NCBI GenBank assembly: GCA_050295975.1
Contig: JBNKQR010000001.1
Coordinates: 1 to 64,000, forward strand
DNA: 64,000 nt
DNA from: JAPHTQ01 sp050295975
GTDB lineage: Bacteria > Pseudomonadota > Gammaproteobacteria > Thiohalomonadales > Thiohalomonadaceae
Direction: 5' to 3'
Under the pieces are notes generated by a model. That model searched no databases. It was given only the letters and a program-made list of their open reading frames with translations, and was not told the DNA's origin. This document shows, one piece after another, positions 52,608 to 61,604 of this stretch. Both the position numbers and the translations under genes were made by a program. How positions within the stretch are numbered: the stretch's first letter is position 1; every line of letters begins with the position of its first letter.

Positions 52608-52676
52608 GGAGCGTCGTTGTTCGATGCACCTTTCCCGAGCCTGGCAGGAGAACCCTGTCGCAACGCTCCTCGGGGA
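52608..52676 (-). promoter_or_regulatory. SAH riboswitch upstream of ahcY
   Basis: On the minus strand the leader reads CCCCGAGGAGCGTTGCGACA, then GCCAGGCTCGGG, then a variable stretch and AACAACGACGCTCCC. This matches the SAH aptamer as I recall it: CCGAGGAGCGnUGCnAC, a GCCAGGCUCGG strand pairing with CCGAG, and a 3' AACG..GCGCUC-type strand closing P1 (GGGAGCGTC region). It ends about 20 nt before the ahcY start codon, next to the ribosome binding region (CTAGGAGAGA), so control is probably at translation or early elongation. Confidence 0.9.
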
Positions 52677-52865
52677 GGTGGCCGCTCGGCAATGCGGGCG
52701 GCAGATTGATTGAATATTTTAGCAGGATACTGAAATTCGCTCAGGCAGATACGAGAGAAGGCAAAATCGGGCGAAAAAGCGCAGTTTACAAAAATAGGTA
52801 AATGAGCATTTTGAGCCCGATTATTAACACCCTATCGTGTTGTCTGAGTAGAATTTCAGTTCTTG

Positions 52866-54026
52866 CTACAGTTTTGCTTCTTTGCGCAGCATTTCCGCTT
52901 TATCGGTTCGTTCCCACGGTAGGTCCAGATCATCACGGCCGAAGTGGCCGTAGCTGGCAGTAGCGCGGTAACGCGGTTTGAGCAGATCCAGCATTGTAGT
53001 AATGCCGTAGGGACGCAGATCGAAGTGTTCACGTACCAGTTCGATGATGCGCTCTTCAGCGATATTGGCGCTGCCGAAGGTGTTAACGCTTATTGAAGTG
53101 GGCTTAGCGACCCCAATGGCGTAGGAGACCTGGATCTCGCAACGCTCGGCCAGACCTGCGGCGACGATATTTTTCGCTACATAACGACCGGCATAGGCCG
53201 CAGAGCGATCCACCTTGGACGGATCCTTACCGGAGAAGGCACCGCCGCCATGGCGCGCCATACCGCCGTAGGTGTCGACAATGATCTTGCGTCCGGTCAA
53301 ACCGGCGTCACCAACCGGACCACCGATGATGAACTGGCCAGTGGGGTTAATGTGGAACTGGGTGTTAGCGTCGATCCACTCCTCCGGTAGCACCGGCTTG
53401 ATGATCAGATCCATCACCGCATCACGCAGTTTCTCCTGGCTGATCTCTGGCGAATGTTGGGTGGAGAGCACTACTGCATCGATACCGACCGGCTTGTGGC
53501 CATTATAACGGAAGGTAACCTGGCTCTTAGCGTCGGGGCGCAACCAGGGTAATTCTCCACTCTTGCGGACTTCAGCTTGGCGGCGTACTAGACGGTGGGC
53601 ATAGGTGATCGGCGCGGGCATCAGTACATCGGTCTCGTTGCTAGCGTAGCCAAACATCAAACCCTGGTCACCGGCCCCCTGGTTCTCCTTCTCTTCCCGG
53701 TCAACACCCATGGCGATGTCCGGTGACTGTTTACCGAGGCCATTAAGCACCGCACAGGTGGAGCCGTCGAAGCCCACCTCTGAGCTGTTGTAGCCGATAT
53801 CGTTTACAACCTCACGGACAATGGCTTCGTAGTCGATCTCAGCATGGGTGGTGATCTCACCGGCCAGCATAACCATACCGGTCTTGGTCAGGGTTTCACA
53901 TGCGACGCGGGCCTCGCTGTCCTTTTCCAGGATAGCGTCGAGAATGGCATCAGAAATCTGGTCAGCCATTTTGTCTGGATGGCCTTCGGATACAGACTCT
54001 GAAGTGAAAAGATGCTTATGTGACAT
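52866..54026 (-). CDS. metK: S-adenosylmethionine synthetase MetK
   Basis: 386-residue enzyme making SAM from methionine and ATP. Motifs: LFTSESVSEGHPDKMADQIS, CETLTKTGMVMLAGEI, GAGDQGLMFGYAS, FIIGGPVGDAGLTGRKIIVD, YGGMARHGGGAFSGKDPSKV and ISVNTFGS. The ATG at 54026, preceded by GGGGAA, is used; the frame upstream to 54125 adds non-family residues. It is upstream of ahcY on the same strand but separated by 278 bp containing the SAH riboswitch and presumably the ahcY promoter. Confidence 0.98.
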   Translation of the reverse strand: MSHKHLFTSESVSEGHPDKMADQISDAILDAILEKDSEARVACETLTKTGMVMLAGEITTHAEIDYEAIVREVVNDIGYNSSEVGFDGSTCAVLNGLGKQSPDIAMGVDREEKENQGAGDQGLMFGYASNETDVLMPAPITYAHRLVRRQAEVRKSGELPWLRPDAKSQVTFRYNGHKPVGIDAVVLSTQHSPEISQEKLRDAVMDLIIKPVLPEEWIDANTQFHINPTGQFIIGGPVGDAGLTGRKIIVDTYGGMARHGGGAFSGKDPSKVDRSAAYAGRYVAKNIVAAGLAERCEIQVSYAIGVAKPTSISVNTFGSANIAEERIIELVREHFDLRPYGITTMLDLLKPRYRATASYGHFGRDDLDLPWERTDKAEMLRKEAKL

Positions 54027-54137
54027 GAAATTTCCCCAATACGGCGACCACCACGGCGCCAAGGTGTTTGTATGAACCGCGCATTGTAGCGGCTTGCGGA
54101 GGAAATTTCCCGAAAAAAATCCCACCAGAAACAGTAA

Positions 54138-54165
54138 CGCCGGAACTCCTGAAGAAGTTCCGGCG
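54138..54165. terminator. Perfect 10-bp hairpin after the PhnD-like gene
   Basis: CGCCGGAACT / AGTTCCGGCG (54138-54147/54156-54165) with an 8-nt loop, 26 bp past the stop of the minus-strand gene at 54192. A T run on the minus strand comes about 20 nt later, so it may be a terminator of moderate strength. Confidence 0.55.
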
Positions 54166-54191
54166 TCTGGCGGTTAAAGTGGGAGAGGAGT

Positions 54192-54998
54192 TCAGTAGCC
54201 CCAGGTGTTTGCCAACAGTTTTTCCTGGCCTGCATAGAGGCGGTTATCTGCGGCTTCAAAGGCAGGAAGATTGACGGCCTTGAGCATTGCTTTACCTCGT
54301 TCGGTGCGAGAAGCCTCCACCATCGCCTGGCGGATCTTCGCCTGAACCTCGGGTGTCATGCTCGGTGAGACAGAGATGGCCGGTGCTGGTACCGGTTGGG
54401 TCGTCATCACTGGGACGAGGCTGGGATAGAGGCTCAACATCCGGGTCGGAATCATCGCCGCCGCTGCCTTGCCAGAGAGGACTTTTTGGGCGGCGTCATC
54501 GGCATCTTCGGCCTGGATCAGCAAGGGCTGACGCATCGGGTTGGGGAAGATCTCCTGCAGGCGTACTGCACCAAGGCCCGGTGAAGGCAGGGTAGCGATG
54601 CGCTTACCGATGAGTTCCTCTACCTCCAGTATCATCAGATCAGGATTGGCAGCAAGGGTATAGCTGACAGTGTCGGGTATCTTGGCCAGCACCGTGTAGC
54701 CAGTTTTGTCGTTGCGGTAGTCGGTGAAATGCGCCGCGTCGAGGACCATATCCCACTTGTTGCGCTTCATCAGCTCCCAGTAGACCAGGAAGTTGGGGCT
54801 GGTGACCAGGCGTACCTGTTCGCCTGTGATCTGGTGTAGATAGTCGGCTAGAGGCTGGTAGGCCTTGCGGGTTTGCGATTCGGGCATGATCGGCTGAATC
54901 GCCAGAACCATACCTGAGGCTGCTGCTGCTGCGGGTGTCAGCAACATACTAACCAGTAGCAGGCGAGCTAGTCGCCCGAGTGTGTTCGTGCGGTGCAT
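54192..54998 (-). CDS. PhnD-like phosphate/phosphonate-type substrate-binding protein
   Basis: 268 residues: a signal peptide (about 1-27, hydrophobic LARLLLVSMLLTPAAAAAS) and a type 2 periplasmic binding domain of the PhnD family (MVLAIQPIMPESQTRKAYQP, LADYLHQITGEQVRLV, DMVLDAAHFTDYRN). No permease or ATPase genes are adjacent, so it could be an orphan binding protein or sensor input rather than a transporter part. The ATG at 54998 is chosen because it begins the signal peptide. Ligand unknown. Confidence 0.82.
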   Translation of the reverse strand: MHRTNTLGRLARLLLVSMLLTPAAAAASGMVLAIQPIMPESQTRKAYQPLADYLHQITGEQVRLVTSPNFLVYWELMKRNKWDMVLDAAHFTDYRNDKTGYTVLAKIPDTVSYTLAANPDLMILEVEELIGKRIATLPSPGLGAVRLQEIFPNPMRQPLLIQAEDADDAAQKVLSGKAAAAMIPTRMLSLYPSLVPVMTTQPVPAPAISVSPSMTPEVQAKIRQAMVEASRTERGKAMLKAVNLPAFEAADNRLYAGQEKLLANTWGY

Positions 54999-55614
54999 AG
55001 TCAGTGTCCTTCTGTTGCCTGGGGGCATTTGGCCATTCCGAGTATCTTCCCGGTTAGACCAGAGCGTGCTGTGGTCTCAGCCTGTTTTGTCGATTATTGT
55101 AAATGTTACCTCATAAGTATTAGTTCACACTCCACACTATTTTTGTGACCTAGTTGGGATATCTCATATATGGGCAATTCGGCGCTTCTTGAGGATGAGA
55201 GCTGCTATTTATGTCGGTTTGAGCGATATTTTTCCCGATAACGGATTAGGCGGGACTAAGCGATTGATTTTATGTCGGTATTTAACTTTTGATGGGGCTT
55301 AGCTATTGCTACCGTGACTGATATGGGTGAAAATCCGCGGTTCCACGCCGTTCCGGGACCCTTTGTCGCGGCGGTATGAGGGTAAATAAGGCGGCCACGA
55401 AGAGGGTCTGCCAGTGCGTAAGAAGCAGCCGTAGGGTAACGGCGCGCAAGAATTCATAACGGGGGCGTACAACGTTCTCAGGGTAGCAAGGGTTTCGTGT
55501 TGGTGTAGTGCTCGGAAGTATTGATGGGGTGAAGTGATTGAGATTCACCGTTGCACTGCACTCTCGCAGAAAGAATAAACAAACACTATTTAAACATTTC
55601 GAAGGAGAATCTTG
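54999..55614. other. 616-bp non-coding region upstream of tkt
   Basis: No convincing gene on either strand. The right part is probably the tkt promoter and leader. Visible structure: a 6-bp inverted repeat AGACCA/TGGTCT (55056-55061/55072-55077); an exact 11-bp direct repeat TTTATGTCGGT at 55208-55218 and 55269-55279, spaced 61 bp; and a GGTGAA/TTCACC hairpin at 55528-55549 about 65 bp before the tkt start. A TAAACAAACACTA stretch near 55575 fits a loose LysR-type T-N11-A box. AT content rises sharply near 55080-55290. A CbbR operator is possible but unproven. Confidence 0.5.
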
Positions 55615-57591
55615 ATGCCAAGCCGTAGAGACTTAGCAAATGCCATTCGTGCCCTGAGCATGGATGCGGTGCAAAAGGCCAATTCCGGTCACCCGGGTGC
55701 GCCGATGGGGATGGCGGACATCGCCGAAGTATTGTGGAACAGCCACATGAACCACAACCCGGCCAATCCAGACTGGTATGACCGCGACCGCTTCATTCTT
55801 TCTAATGGTCACGGCTCCATGCTTATCTACTCCCTGTTGCACCTGACCGGCTACGACCTGGGCATCGAAGATCTGAAAAACTTCCGCCAGCTCCACTCTC
55901 GTACCCCGGGTCACCCGGAGTACGGTTATGCACCGGGTATCGAGACCACCACTGGCCCGCTGGGTCAGGGCATCACCAACGGTGTCGGTATGGCTATCGC
56001 CGAGCGTACCCTTGCGGCCCAGTTCAACCGCGACGGTCACCACATCGTTGATCACAACACCTATGTCTTCCTCGGTGATGGCTGCATGATGGAAGGTGTC
56101 TCCCATGAATCCTGCGCCCTCGCCGGTACCCTGGGCCTGGGTAAGCTGATCGCCTTCTGGGACGACAACGGCATCTCCATCGACGGTCACGTCGAGAACT
56201 GGTTCAGCGATGACACCGCCAAGCGTTTTGAAGCCTATGGCTGGCACGTTGTGCGTGATGTAGACGGCCATGACGCCGCTGCAATCGACAAGGCGATCCA
56301 CGAAGCCAAGTCTGTCAATGACAAGCCGACCCTGATCTGCTGCAAGACCACCATCGGTTTCGGTTCACCGAACCTCTGTGGTAGCCACGACTGCCACGGC
56401 GCGCCACTGGGTGATGACGAGATCAAGGCTACCCGTGAGAATCTGGGTTGGAGCCATGCGCCGTTTGAAATTCCTGCCGACATCTATGAAGGTTGGGATG
56501 CCAAGGCCAAGGGTGCCGCGGCCGAGAAGAGCTGGGGCGAGAAATTCGCTGCCTACAAGAAGGCCTTCCCGGATCTGGCGGCCGAGTTTGAGCGTCGTAT
56601 GAACGGCGAACTGCCGAAGAACTGGAAGGCCCACGCCGACAAGTTCGTTGCCGATATCAATGCAAAGGCCGAAGGCCCTGCGACCCGCAAGGCGTCCCAG
56701 AACAGCATCAACGGCTACGCCGAAGTGCTGCCGGAATTCCTCGGTGGCTCTGCTGACCTGACCCCTTCCAACCTCACCAGCTGGAGCGGTTCCAAGTCGA
56801 TCACCAACACTGTGGCCGACGGCAACTACATCTCCTACGGTGTGCGTGAGTTTGGTATGTCCGCGATCATGAACGGTATCGCTCTGCACGGCGGCTTCAT
56901 TCCGTTCGGTGGTACCTTCCTGATGTTCATGGAGTATGCCCGTAACGCTCTGCGTATGGCCGCTCTGATGAAACAGCGTTCCATCTTTGTTTACACCCAC
57001 GACTCTATCGGTCTGGGCGAAGACGGTCCGACCCACCAGCCGGTAGAGCAGATCGCCTCCATGCGTCTGATCCCGAACATGTCTGTATGGCGTCCCTGTG
57101 ATGCCGTTGAGACCGCTGTTGCATGGCGTTACGCCATCGAGCGTCAGGATGGCCCGACCAGCATGTGCTTCTCGCGTCAAAACCTGCCGCACCAGCCGCG
57201 TAGCGATGCGCAGATCGCCGATATCGCCAAGGGCGGTTATGTACTGCAGGATTGCGACGGCACACCGGATGCGATCATCATCGCCACCGGTTCCGAAGTA
57301 GCTCTGGCTACCGGTGCTGCAGAAGCATTGAAAGGCAAAAAGATCCGCGTGGTCTCCATGCCGTCAGTCGACGCCTTCGAAGCGCAGGATGCTGCCTACC
57401 AGGGCTCTGTCCTGCCAGCCAGCGTTCCAGCCGTTGCTGTCGAGGCCGGCGTCACCGCGATGTGGTACAAGTACGCCGACAAGGTAGTGGGTATCGACCG
57501 CTTCGGTGAGTCTGCCCCGGCCGGTGAGCTGTTCAAAGAGTTTGGCTTCACCGTCGACAACGTCGTGGCCGCCGTAAACAGCGTACTGTAA
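55615..57591 (+). CDS. tkt: Transketolase
   Basis: 658-residue thiamine-diphosphate enzyme of the Calvin and pentose phosphate cycles. Motifs: SGHPGAPMGMADIAEVLWN, RFILSNGHGSMLIYSLLHL, TTGPLGQGITNGVGMAIAE, the ThDP/Mg motif GDGCMMEGVSHES to DDNGISIDG, REFGMSAIMNGIALHGG and THDSIGLGEDGPTHQPVEQI. ATG at 55615 with GAAGGAG 7 bp ahead is used; TTG at 55612 is the frame start. First gene of a tkt-gap-pgk-pyk-fba cluster typical of autotrophs. Confidence 0.98.
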   Translation: MPSRRDLANAIRALSMDAVQKANSGHPGAPMGMADIAEVLWNSHMNHNPANPDWYDRDRFILSNGHGSMLIYSLLHLTGYDLGIEDLKNFRQLHSRTPGHPEYGYAPGIETTTGPLGQGITNGVGMAIAERTLAAQFNRDGHHIVDHNTYVFLGDGCMMEGVSHESCALAGTLGLGKLIAFWDDNGISIDGHVENWFSDDTAKRFEAYGWHVVRDVDGHDAAAIDKAIHEAKSVNDKPTLICCKTTIGFGSPNLCGSHDCHGAPLGDDEIKATRENLGWSHAPFEIPADIYEGWDAKAKGAAAEKSWGEKFAAYKKAFPDLAAEFERRMNGELPKNWKAHADKFVADINAKAEGPATRKASQNSINGYAEVLPEFLGGSADLTPSNLTSWSGSKSITNTVADGNYISYGVREFGMSAIMNGIALHGGFIPFGGTFLMFMEYARNALRMAALMKQRSIFVYTHDSIGLGEDGPTHQPVEQIASMRLIPNMSVWRPCDAVETAVAWRYAIERQDGPTSMCFSRQNLPHQPRSDAQIADIAKGGYVLQDCDGTPDAIIIATGSEVALATGAAEALKGKKIRVVSMPSVDAFEAQDAAYQGSVLPASVPAVAVEAGVTAMWYKYADKVVGIDRFGESAPAGELFKEFGFTVDNVVAAVNSVL

Positions 57592-57602
57592 CTGACCCTT
57601 GC

Positions 57603-57627
57603 TGCGGGACGACGCGCTCGTCCCGCA
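57603..57627 (+). other. Intercistronic hairpin, tkt-gap
   Basis: TGCGGGACGA / TCGTCCCGCA (57603-57612/57618-57627) forms a perfect 10-bp stem with a 5-nt loop, 11 bp past the tkt stop. There is only a short T stretch (ATTTTC) downstream, so it may act as a weak terminator or mRNA-processing/stability barrier. Confidence 0.65.
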
Positions 57628-57662
57628 CACCATTTTCTTGCAATGTAACTAGGAGAAAATCC

Positions 57663-58667
57663 ATGACTATTAAAGTCGGTATTAACGGTTTCGGCCGTAT
57701 CGGTCGAATGGCTTTCCGTGCTATCGCCAAAGAGTTCGGTGACATCGAAGTCGTTGCGATCAACGACCTGCTCGACGCGGACTACCTTGCCTATATGCTG
57801 AAGTACGATTCAGTACACGGTCGCTTCGGTGGCGAAGTGGGCGTGAGCGGTAACAATCTGGTAGTCGATGGCAAGACCATCCGCCTGACCGCTGAGACTG
57901 ATCCGGCTAACCTGAAATGGAGCGATGTGGACGTTGATATCGTTCTCGAGTGCACCGGTTTCTTCCTCACCGACGAAACCTGCCAGAAGCACATCGCTGC
58001 TGGTGCCAAGAAGGTTGTTATGTCCGCACCTTCCAAGGATGCAACCCCGATGTTCGTATACGGCGTAAACCACGAGACCTATGCCGGTCAGACCATCGTT
58101 TCTGCTGCTTCCTGTACCACCAACTGCCTGGCACCGGTTGCCAAGGTTCTGAACGACAACTGGGGTATCAAGCGCGGCCTGATGACCACCGTTCACGCAG
58201 CCACCGCCACTCAGAAAACCGTTGACGGTCCTTCCAAGAAAGACTGGCGCGGCGGTCGTGGCATCCTGGAGAACATCATCCCGTCCTCCACCGGTGCTGC
58301 CAAAGCGGTAGGTGTTGTACTGCCAGAACTGAACGGCAAGCTGACCGGCATGGCGTTCCGTGTACCGACCTCCGACGTTTCAGTTGTTGACCTCACCGTT
58401 GAGCTGGACAAAGAAGCCAAGTACGAAGATATCTGTGCCGCAATGAAGAAGGCCTCAGAAACCAAAGGCATCGGCGACACTCTGGGTTACACCGACGAGA
58501 AAGTTGTCTCCACCGATTTCCGTGGCGTTGGCTTCTCTTCTATCTTCGATTCCGAAGCCGGTATCGCGCTGGATGGCACCTTCGTTAAGGTTGTTTCCTG
58601 GTACGACAATGAGTACGGCTATACCTGCAACATGCTGCGTTTTGTACAGCACGTAGCTGCCAACTAA
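57663..58667 (+). CDS. gap: Type I glyceraldehyde-3-phosphate dehydrogenase
   Basis: 334-residue enzyme interconverting glyceraldehyde-3-phosphate and 1,3-bisphosphoglycerate. Rossmann start KVGINGFGRIGRMAFRA, catalytic C151 in SAASCTTNCLAP, the HAATATQKTVDGPSKKDWRG loop, STGAAKAVGVVLPEL and SWYDNEYGY. An aspartate after the second strand (AINDLLD) suggests NAD preference, though dual use cannot be ruled out. TAGGAG precedes the ATG. Confidence 0.98.
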   Translation: MTIKVGINGFGRIGRMAFRAIAKEFGDIEVVAINDLLDADYLAYMLKYDSVHGRFGGEVGVSGNNLVVDGKTIRLTAETDPANLKWSDVDVDIVLECTGFFLTDETCQKHIAAGAKKVVMSAPSKDATPMFVYGVNHETYAGQTIVSAASCTTNCLAPVAKVLNDNWGIKRGLMTTVHAATATQKTVDGPSKKDWRGGRGILENIIPSSTGAAKAVGVVLPELNGKLTGMAFRVPTSDVSVVDLTVELDKEAKYEDICAAMKKASETKGIGDTLGYTDEKVVSTDFRGVGFSSIFDSEAGIALDGTFVKVVSWYDNEYGYTCNMLRFVQHVAAN

Positions 58668-58791
58668 AATAAGCGGCTCTTTTGCTCCCTGGCGGTGTTG
58701 CGCGAACGATTTTGAATACTCACGTACTTATGTACGCTCCGTGTTCAAAACGTTCGCGCGCCTTGCCAGGAAACAAAATTTCTCGCTTATT
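58668..58791. repeat. 124-bp imperfect inverted repeat between gap and pgk
   Basis: It begins directly after the gap stop codon. AATAAGCG (58668-58675) pairs with CGCTTATT (58784-58791). Inside, TTTTG and CCTGGC pair with GCCAGG and CAAAA, then GCGCGAACG with CGTTCGCGC, TTTTGAA with TTCAAAA, and the centre reads ACGTACTTATGTACG. The arms are about 55 bp with a few mismatches and one small bulge. It would form a large hairpin in the mRNA. It looks like a mobile palindromic (MITE or REP-like) repeat rather than a simple terminator. Confidence 0.75.
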
Positions 58792-58813
58792 TGGTAGTAG
58801 TTTAAAAAATGGA

Positions 58814-58836
58814 AGGCCGGGAGTTTCTCCCGGCCT
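58814..58836. terminator. GC-rich hairpin upstream of pgk
   Basis: AGGCCGGGAG-TTT-CTCCCGGCCT is a perfect 10-bp stem with a 3-nt loop. It is preceded by an A run (58804-58809) but not followed by a T run on the plus strand. It may be a leaky terminator or stability element. A second, weaker inverted repeat (AGAATTT..AAAATTCT, about 58858-58892) follows it. Confidence 0.6.
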
Positions 58837-58916
58837 AATCCTGAAACATTAGTAATAGAGAATTTCGCCAAGCCATCAGTTTGGCAAAATTCTTTGAAAA
58901 TATGACGGAGTGAAAT

Positions 58917-60098
58917 ATGTCTTTCATCAAACTGACCGATCTCGATCTCTCAGGTAAAAAGGTGCTGATCCGCGCCGACCTTAACGTTCCTGTAAAGGAC
59001 GGCAAGGTCACTTCCGATGCGCGCATTTCCGCGTCCATGCCGACCATTGAGCACTGCGTAAAAGCAGGTGCCAGTGTGATGGTGATGTCCCACCGTGGTC
59101 GCCCGGAAGAGGGCAAGGTGGACGATGAGAACTCAATGGCTCCAATTGCCGCCGATATGTCGACCAAGCTGGGTAAAGAGGTTCGTCTAATTAAGGATTA
59201 CCTCAACGGTGGTTTTGAGGTTGCAGCAGGTGAAGTGGTACTGCTGGAAAATGTACGCTTCAACGCCGGTGAAAAGAAAGACAACGAAGAGCTAGCGAAA
59301 AAATATGCTGCCCTGTGCGATGTGTTTGTTATGGATGCCTTCGGTACCGCGCACCGCGCACAGGCATCCACCCATGGCGCGGGCAAGTTTGCCCCCACTG
59401 CCTGTGCTGGTCTGCTGCTGGCAGGCGAACTGGATGCATTGAACAAGGCACTGGCCAACCCGGTCCGTCCGATGGTCGCCATCGTCGGTGGTTCCAAGGT
59501 CTCCACCAAACTGACCGTGCTCGAAGCGCTGTCTGAGAAGGTCGACCAACTGGTAGTCGGTGGTGGTATCGCCAACACCTTCCTCAAGGCCACCGGCAAG
59601 AATGTTGGTAAGTCTCTGTGTGAAGATGACCTAGTGCCTACTGCTCAGGCACTGATGAAAACCATGAACGAGCGTAACGCTTCTATTCCGGTTGCCGTTG
59701 ATGTTGTTTGCGGCAAAGAGTTCAGTGAAACCGCTGAAGCTACATTGAAAGATGCGGGTGACGTTGCCGATGACGATATGATTTTCGATATCGGTCCCAA
59801 GTCTGCTGCAGAACTGGTAGAGATCATTAAAAACGCAGGTACCGTGGTCTGGAACGGTCCGGTGGGTGTATTCGAGTTTGATCAGTTCGGTGAAGGTACC
59901 AAGGCAATATCTATGGCCATCGCCGAAACCAATGCCTTCACCCTGGCCGGTGGCGGCGACACCATTGCAGCGATCCAGAAGTACGACATTTATGATCGCG
60001 TCTCCTACATTTCCACTGCCGGTGGTGCCTTCCTCGAGTTCCTCGAAGGCAAGACCCTGCCAGCTGTGGCCATGCTCGAAGAACGCGCAAAACAATAA
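58917..60098 (+). CDS. pgk: Phosphoglycerate kinase
   Basis: 393-residue kinase of glycolysis and the Calvin cycle. Motifs: KKVLIRADLNVPVKDGKVT, SHRGRPEEG, EVVLLENVRFNAGEKK, MDAFGTAHRAQASTHG, VAIVGGSKVSTKLTVLEAL and the nucleotide-binding VWNGPVGVFEFDQFGEGTKA with AGGGDTIAAI. GACGGAG precedes the ATG. Third gene of the cluster. Confidence 0.98.
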   Translation: MSFIKLTDLDLSGKKVLIRADLNVPVKDGKVTSDARISASMPTIEHCVKAGASVMVMSHRGRPEEGKVDDENSMAPIAADMSTKLGKEVRLIKDYLNGGFEVAAGEVVLLENVRFNAGEKKDNEELAKKYAALCDVFVMDAFGTAHRAQASTHGAGKFAPTACAGLLLAGELDALNKALANPVRPMVAIVGGSKVSTKLTVLEALSEKVDQLVVGGGIANTFLKATGKNVGKSLCEDDLVPTAQALMKTMNERNASIPVAVDVVCGKEFSETAEATLKDAGDVADDDMIFDIGPKSAAELVEIIKNAGTVVWNGPVGVFEFDQFGEGTKAISMAIAETNAFTLAGGGDTIAAIQKYDIYDRVSYISTAGGAFLEFLEGKTLPAVAMLEERAKQ

Positions 60099-60109
60099 AC
60101 GCTTCGGTC

Positions 60110-60136
60110 GGTGGACGGGAGAGGGTCCCGTCCACC
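60110..60136 (+). other. Intercistronic hairpin, pgk-pyk
   Basis: GGTGGACGGGA / TCCCGTCCACC (60110-60120/60126-60136), a perfect 11-bp stem with a 5-nt loop, 11 bp past the pgk stop; no T run follows. Confidence 0.65.
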
Positions 60137-60167
60137 AATTCGGCCGCACAAATAAAAAAGAGCAAAC

Positions 60168-61601
60168 ATGCAAAGACGAACAAAGATTTTGGCCACACTT
60201 GGTCCTGCGACAGATGACCCGAAGATGCTCGATAAGATCATCGAGGCGGGTGTCGACGTAGTACGTATCAACTTTTCACACGGAACTGCTGAAGAGCACA
60301 TCGAGCGTGCAGAGCGAGTAAGAAATCGTTCCCGCGCCCACGGCCGCCAGGTTGGTGTGTTGTGCGATCTGCAGGGACCGAAGATCCGCATCCAGAAATT
60401 CAAGAACGGCAAGATCGAGCTGGCCGAAGGGGATAGCTTTATTCTCGACGGTGAGTGCCCCTCCGATGGCGGTGATCAAAAGCGGGTAGGTATCGCCTAC
60501 AAAGAACTTCCTAACGACGTAAAGCGTGGCGACACGCTGCTACTCGACGATGGTCGCCTGGTGCTTTGGGTAGATCAGGTAGATGGTCCACGCATCCTGA
60601 CTCGCGTTGTTGTTGGTGGCACGCTCTCCGATCGCAAAGGTATCAATCTGCAGGGTGGCGGTTTGTCCGCCCCGGCGCTGACTGACAAGGACCGCGAGGA
60701 CATTGTCACTGCAGCGAAGATGGAGGCGGATTATCTTGCTGTCTCTTTCCCACGTACCGCAGCAGATGTTAATGAAACACGAGAGCTGTTCCGTGCCGCT
60801 GGTGGTACCGGCGGTATCGTTGCCAAGATCGAACGTGCCGAGGCGCTGGATGTGGTTGATGAAATCATCCTTGCTTCCGACGTGATCATGATCGCCCGTG
60901 GCGACCTCGGGGTTGAGATCGGCGATGCCGCACTGCCACCAGTACAGAAGCAACTGATTCGCCGTGCCCGTGAACTTAACCGGGTTGTGATCACCGCGAC
61001 GCAGATGATGGAGTCGATGATCGAAAATCAGATCCCGACCCGCGCTGAGGTGTTCGACGTTGCCAACGCGGTACTTGATGGTACCGATGCAGTGATGCTT
61101 TCTGCTGAGACCGCAGCAGGTAAATACCCGGACAAGGCAATCGATGCGATGCACCGCGTCTGTCTCGAGGCAGAGAAGCAGCGCATCGCGATGGAATCGG
61201 ATCACCGTATTCACACCGAGTTCACCTTCATCGACGAAGCTATCGCTATGGCGTCGATGTACATTGCCAACCACCTCAACGTGAAGGCGATCGCCTCGCT
61301 GACGGAGTCGGGCTCTACCAGCCTGTGGATGTCGCGTATCAGTTCCGGCATCCCCATCTATGCGATGACACGACATGTAGAGACCCGCCGCAAGGTGACC
61401 ATCTATCGCGGCGTCTACCCGGTCAGCTTTGATGTTACCGCTACCGATCACGCTGAGCTGAATCGTGAAGCAATCGACGAGCTGCGCCGTCGCGGAGCAG
61501 TACGTGATGGCGACCTGGTGATCATTACCAAGGGTGACCTGATGGGCATCCACGGCGGCACCAACGCAATGAAGATTGTCCGCGTCGGCGAACTGGTTTG
61601 A
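60168..61601 (+). CDS. pyk: Pyruvate kinase
   Basis: 477-residue glycolytic enzyme converting PEP and ADP to pyruvate and ATP. Motifs: RRTKILATLGPATDDPKML, VDVVRINFSHGTAEEH, LCDLQGPKIRIQKFKNG, DYLAVSFPRTAADVNETREL, the active-site IVAKIERAEALDVVDEI, MIARGDLGVEIG, ITATQMMESMIENQIPTRAE and VLDGTDAVMLSAETAAGKYP. The C-terminal domain has TESGSTSLWMSRISSGIPIY. Its place inside a Calvin-type cluster is common in sulfur oxidisers and methylotrophs. Confidence 0.98.
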   Translation: MQRRTKILATLGPATDDPKMLDKIIEAGVDVVRINFSHGTAEEHIERAERVRNRSRAHGRQVGVLCDLQGPKIRIQKFKNGKIELAEGDSFILDGECPSDGGDQKRVGIAYKELPNDVKRGDTLLLDDGRLVLWVDQVDGPRILTRVVVGGTLSDRKGINLQGGGLSAPALTDKDREDIVTAAKMEADYLAVSFPRTAADVNETRELFRAAGGTGGIVAKIERAEALDVVDEIILASDVIMIARGDLGVEIGDAALPPVQKQLIRRARELNRVVITATQMMESMIENQIPTRAEVFDVANAVLDGTDAVMLSAETAAGKYPDKAIDAMHRVCLEAEKQRIAMESDHRIHTEFTFIDEAIAMASMYIANHLNVKAIASLTESGSTSLWMSRISSGIPIYAMTRHVETRRKVTIYRGVYPVSFDVTATDHAELNREAIDELRRRGAVRDGDLVIITKGDLMGIHGGTNAMKIVRVGELV

Positions 61602-61604
61602 CCG

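Noticed and set aside
55309..55548. 79-codon minus-strand frame in the gap upstream of tkt
   Set aside because: GTG start, no Shine-Dalgarno, no recognisable domain, atypical composition; not supported as a gene.
59315..59536. Several 60-200 codon frames inside pgk, pyk, fba, tkt and chpA in other phases
   Set aside because: All lie within strongly conserved genes and are products of codon bias.
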